From: Gemmatimonas phototrophica
GTDB lineage: Bacteria > Gemmatimonadota > Gemmatimonadetes > Gemmatimonadales > Gemmatimonadaceae
Assembly (NCBI GenBank): GCA_945870175.1
Contig: CAMBRJ010000129.1
Location: 1-7,568, forward strand
DNA: 7,568 bases
Direction of reading: 5' to 3'
Below, piece after piece: positions 6,601 to 7,568 of the stretch (its first letter is position 1; each line of letters starts with the position of its first letter). The position numbers and the translations under genes are program-made. The notes beneath the pieces are model-generated. The model was not told where the DNA came from. It searched no databases and saw nothing but the letters and a program-made list of their open reading frames with translations.

Positions 6601-7379
6601 GTGATCGGTGCCGACACGGCGCCGAGCGCCAGCGTGGCGAGTCCGTCAGCGCGCACGGTGAGCGTGGTATCGCGCCACGCCTCCCCTTCGGCACGACGCG
6701 AGACGGTCACACTATTGCGACCTTCGGCGCGCACACGCAACGACACGGGCATGCCACGCGGGACGAGCGTGGGAAGTTTCTCGAAGCCCAGCGCCGGCAA
6801 CAGCGTGCCGCGCCAGGCGCGCACCGGATGCACCGTGGCGGCAAAGCCATCGGGTGCGTGGCGAGCCGACCACGACAACGTGCCCACCGTGATCGCGGCC
6901 AACACGCCGGCCACGGTCACGGCACGGCCGAGACGCTGCGCGACCTGCGGCGCCAACGCACCGGGCGCCAAGCGGCGCGCCACATCCTGCGACGCGCGCG
7001 CGCCCAGCACGCCGGACCCGGCCACTTCCAGCGCACCGCGCAGTGAACCCGCGCGCAGCTCCTGCTCGCGTTCGATCGCGGCGGCCAGCGACGTGAGTGA
7101 CAACACATCGGCGTCGCGCTTGCGCAGCGCCCACACGAGCCCAGCGGCCGCGGCGAAGGCGCCAACCCACATGGCGATCGGCACGGCGCGCGGCAACGTC
7201 ATCCATCGTCCATTGGCCATCAGCCACGCACTGGCCACCAACGCCAGCGCGATGACGCCGATGACGGCCAGCACCACGGCGGCCATGGAGCGGGCCCGCA
7301 ACGTGGACTGTTCGCGGGCGAGTCTCGCGTCGAGTGTGTCCGACGTCCGCGCGGTGGTCCGGAGCGCCGGAGCGGTCAT
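3663..7379 (-). CDS. DUF4175-type multi-domain membrane protein with long coiled coils
   Basis: 1238 residues from the ATG at 7379, whose GGGTGA sits four bases upstream and whose ATGA overlaps the DUF4159 stop. The longer frame to 7484 overlaps DUF4159 by over 100 bases in another frame and is rejected. Layout: cytoplasmic Arg-containing N-terminus; transmembrane helices at about 32-54, 62-85 and 151-170, with an Arg-rich cytoplasmic loop between the second and third; then an extracytoplasmic remainder. Residues 200-505 look like about three beta-sandwich domains, with family-typical PAYLGR (293-298) and SDDHGVSNVSLQVWR (421-435). Residues 505-780 are coiled coil rich in Gln/Lys/Glu, 787-902 are low complexity (separate entry), and 903-1170 are a second Gln/Met-rich coiled coil. 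The tail has ELRGLGPDERRIVIEYFRKL (1213-1232), resembling the conserved end of relatives. I saw no cysteine. It is longer than the alphaproteobacterial DUF4175 proteins I know (about 800 residues). Biochemical function is unknown; a structural role spanning the envelope, probably with the TPR partner, is inferred. Confidence 0.9.
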   Translation of the reverse strand: MTAPALRTTARTSDTLDARLAREQSTLRARSMAAVVLAVIGVIALALVASAWLMANGRWMTLPRAVPIAMWVGAFAAAAGLVWALRKRDADVLSLTSLAAAIEREQELRAGSLRGALEVAGSGVLGARASQDVARRLAPGALAPQVAQRLGRAVTVAGVLAAITVGTLSWSARHAPDGFAATVHPVRAWRGTLLPALGFEKLPTLVPRGMPVSLRVRAEGRNSVTVSRRAEGEAWRDTTLTVRADGLATLALGAVSAPITVRVNDGRAPELNGIITVADRGWIGDVALFADYPAYLGRTDESMEPVPPLRVPRGTRVRVTAMLRGGARDAMLTDGRDTVRFPASVNGEAVSAILPLDHDGSWSWIASATPQADAATLPPELPDALAFTVVPDKRPDVSIVSPVSDTAIGPTGIVPVYIDASDDHGVSNVSLQVWRESAGATGAVTRERIDVASPASPLFEGGVSIALDGRKLEPGDRLHVTAIATDDSPWRQTTVSAEVLLRVPSLTEQRAMARALADSLAAQAQRLAQQEKRLQQNTDNAARNRDLKGGGTSEEAKANGTAKSEGGKSQSMSFSAAEKAKQLARDQLQLGAKVDSLRQNAKELESRLKNANALDTALASRMKDIQKMLRDAMTPEMQKQLEELNKNSERLSGTEAQKSMQQLGEQQKQMREQLEKSAEMLKRAALEGAMQTLRDDATDLAKAQKQTADRMDGRPGESREGEGAPSNPKELADRARELEREVQALAKRLEEAGAKPGASKTRAAQPLVNQAAEAMQKAAQAAAQKQAGEQGDAKAGEKGEAKPGEKPGEKDPNAAGKEPGQEGAAGQKQPGGEPKPGAEKSGAQPNGQQGQQGTPKPGQQGQSQQGGKPQAGQQGQQPGGQQQGGPPQGGEPQAGQQGNPGDQARKAADAMDKAAQQLSAARDAQVDAWKTELSSELDQSINETMQLARQQSELEQKARQQGAQGMQGEQSALQQGVQQAAERLEKAGRSSSLLSQRSQKAMGEAQRRVEQATQQMQQSGQPGGSEQAQNAMKDASEALNQALSSLVRDREKMNGAQSASGFTEMMEQLKQLAQQQGQLNGQMQGLNMLPGGAKGDAARQQSRVLAKQQRDVARSLTDVSDADQTGRMDALAKEAQTLSQQIERNGIDPAVAARQAQLYRRLLDAGRFLEQDERDDQGPREAKAANGNGASGRVDGAQSGKAANKFAPPTWNELRGLGPDERRIVIEYFRKLNGTTPP
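4674..5021 (-). repeat. Low-complexity Gly/Gln/Pro/Lys linker inside the DUF4175 protein
   Basis: Residues 787-902 of the DUF4175 protein contain only A, G, Q, P, K, E, N, S, T and D. There is no aliphatic, aromatic, Cys, His or Arg residue in 116 positions. The N-terminal third is charged (AGEKGEAKPGEKPGEK, a degenerate PGEK repeat); the rest is nearly uncharged (GQQGQQ, KPGQQGQ, PQAGQQGQQ, PQAGQQGNPG, where PQAGQQG occurs twice). In DNA this shows as runs of CTGCTG/TTGCTG and GCC on the plus strand. It is an expected place for length variation between strains and for assembly errors. It probably acts as a disordered, flexible spacer between the two coiled-coil blocks. Confidence 0.9.
7376..7379 (-). 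other. ATGA stop/start overlap (translational coupling)
   Basis: ATGA on the minus strand holds the ATG of the DUF4175 gene and the TGA stop of the DUF4159 gene. Such four-base overlaps usually link translation of two proteins needed in related amounts. Confidence 0.85.
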
Positions 7380-7568
7380 GGCGTCACCCGGCTCGTCACC
7401 GCGTAGGTAAACAGATTCACGCCCATGCGGATGGCCTGTTCGTGGAGCATCGGCGGATCGGGATAGGTGCCCACGTCTTCCCATCCGTTGCCGAGGTCGG
7501 CGGAATAGGTGTAGTACACGGCGAGTCGGTTGCCGATGAAAATGCCCATGCCCTTCGCCGGCTTGCCG
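7376..7568 (-). CDS. DUF4159 domain protein (C-terminal 63 residues; 5' part beyond the right edge)
   Basis: The minus strand is open from the window edge to a TGA at 7378-7376. The 63 residues read GKPAKGMGIFIGNRLAVYYT, then YSADLGNGWEDVGTYPDPPM and LHEQAIRMGVNLFTYAVTSR. The pattern G-N-R-L-A-V-Y-Y-T-Y-S-x-D-L-G-x-G-W followed by an A-I-R-M-G-V-N-L-x-x-Y-A helix matches the end of DUF4159 proteins as I know them: a strand naming the protein's own 'view' of the state (R-[LI]-[AG]-V-[YL]-Y) followed by the D-L-x-x-x-W motif. DUF4159 is thought to adopt an amidotransferase/flavodoxin-like fold; its function is unknown, and it often lies beside MoxR, DUF58 and vWA genes. It is the first visible gene of the operon and overlaps the DUF4175 gene by four bases. 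The frame has no start in the window and is too short to be found without the edge being treated as open. Confidence 0.8.
   Translation of the reverse strand, partial: GKPAKGMGIFIGNRLAVYYTYSADLGNGWEDVGTYPDPPMLHEQAIRMGVNLFTYAVTSRVTP
7384..7389 (-). promoter_or_regulatory. Ribosome binding site of the DUF4175 gene
   Basis: GGGTGA on the minus strand, inside the last codons of the DUF4159 gene, lies four bases before the ATG at 7379. It matches the GGTGA part of the consensus AGGAGGTGA and supports this start over in-frame starts further upstream. Confidence 0.55.

Noticed and set aside
4479..7046. 855-residue open frame on the plus strand
   Set aside because: It lies wholly antisense to the DUF4175 gene. 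Its Leu/Arg/His-rich product comes from reading CAG, GAG and AAG codons backwards, and no domain is recognisable. Long antisense frames are expected in high-GC DNA with few AT-rich stops.
7380..7484. 35-residue N-terminal extension of the DUF4175 protein (start at 7484)
   Set aside because: It overlaps the DUF4159 reading frame, and the ATG at 7379 has a ribosome binding site and a standard ATGA overlap.

Overview
The window is one densely packed minus-strand gene cluster. It reads from right to left and contains five genes, three complete and two cut by the window edges. The DNA is high-GC. The mix of genes suggests a diderm bacterium, most likely Gemmatimonadota: a DUF4159 protein, a giant DUF4175 protein, and a member of an exported family otherwise typical of Bacteroidota. 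No rRNA or other strong taxonomic marker is present, so this assignment rests on gene content and recall.

Layout in transcription order: (1) 7568-7376, the C-terminal 63 residues of a DUF4159 protein. (2) 7379-3663, a 1238-residue DUF4175-type membrane protein with three transmembrane helices near the N-terminus, beta-rich extracytoplasmic domains, and two long Gln-rich coiled-coil blocks split by a 116-residue low-complexity linker. (3) 3682-1901, an exported 593-residue TPR-like helical-repeat protein. (4) 1877-582, an exported 431-residue protein of the family commonly (and probably wrongly) labelled 'asparagine synthetase B'. (5) 585 to beyond position 1, the first 195 residues of a protein that joins a RadC-type JAB/JAMM domain to a DinG/XPD-like helicase. 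Gene 5 has a GTG start and is easily missed.

Genes 1/2 and 4/5 overlap by 4 bases, genes 2/3 overlap by 20 bases, and genes 3/4 are separated by 23 bp. There is no stretch longer than 23 bp without a gene. I see no promoter, terminator, RNA gene, mobile element or CRISPR array. The arrangement fits one operon with translational coupling.

Genes 1-4 look like an envelope-facing module of the kind often found beside MoxR ATPase, DUF58 and von Willebrand A proteins; none of these three is visible here. A membrane-anchored coiled-coil scaffold (DUF4175) would sit with a TPR adaptor and an exported protein that may have an amidotransferase-like fold. The JAB-helicase at the end of the operon is functionally unexpected and is the most interesting item in the window.
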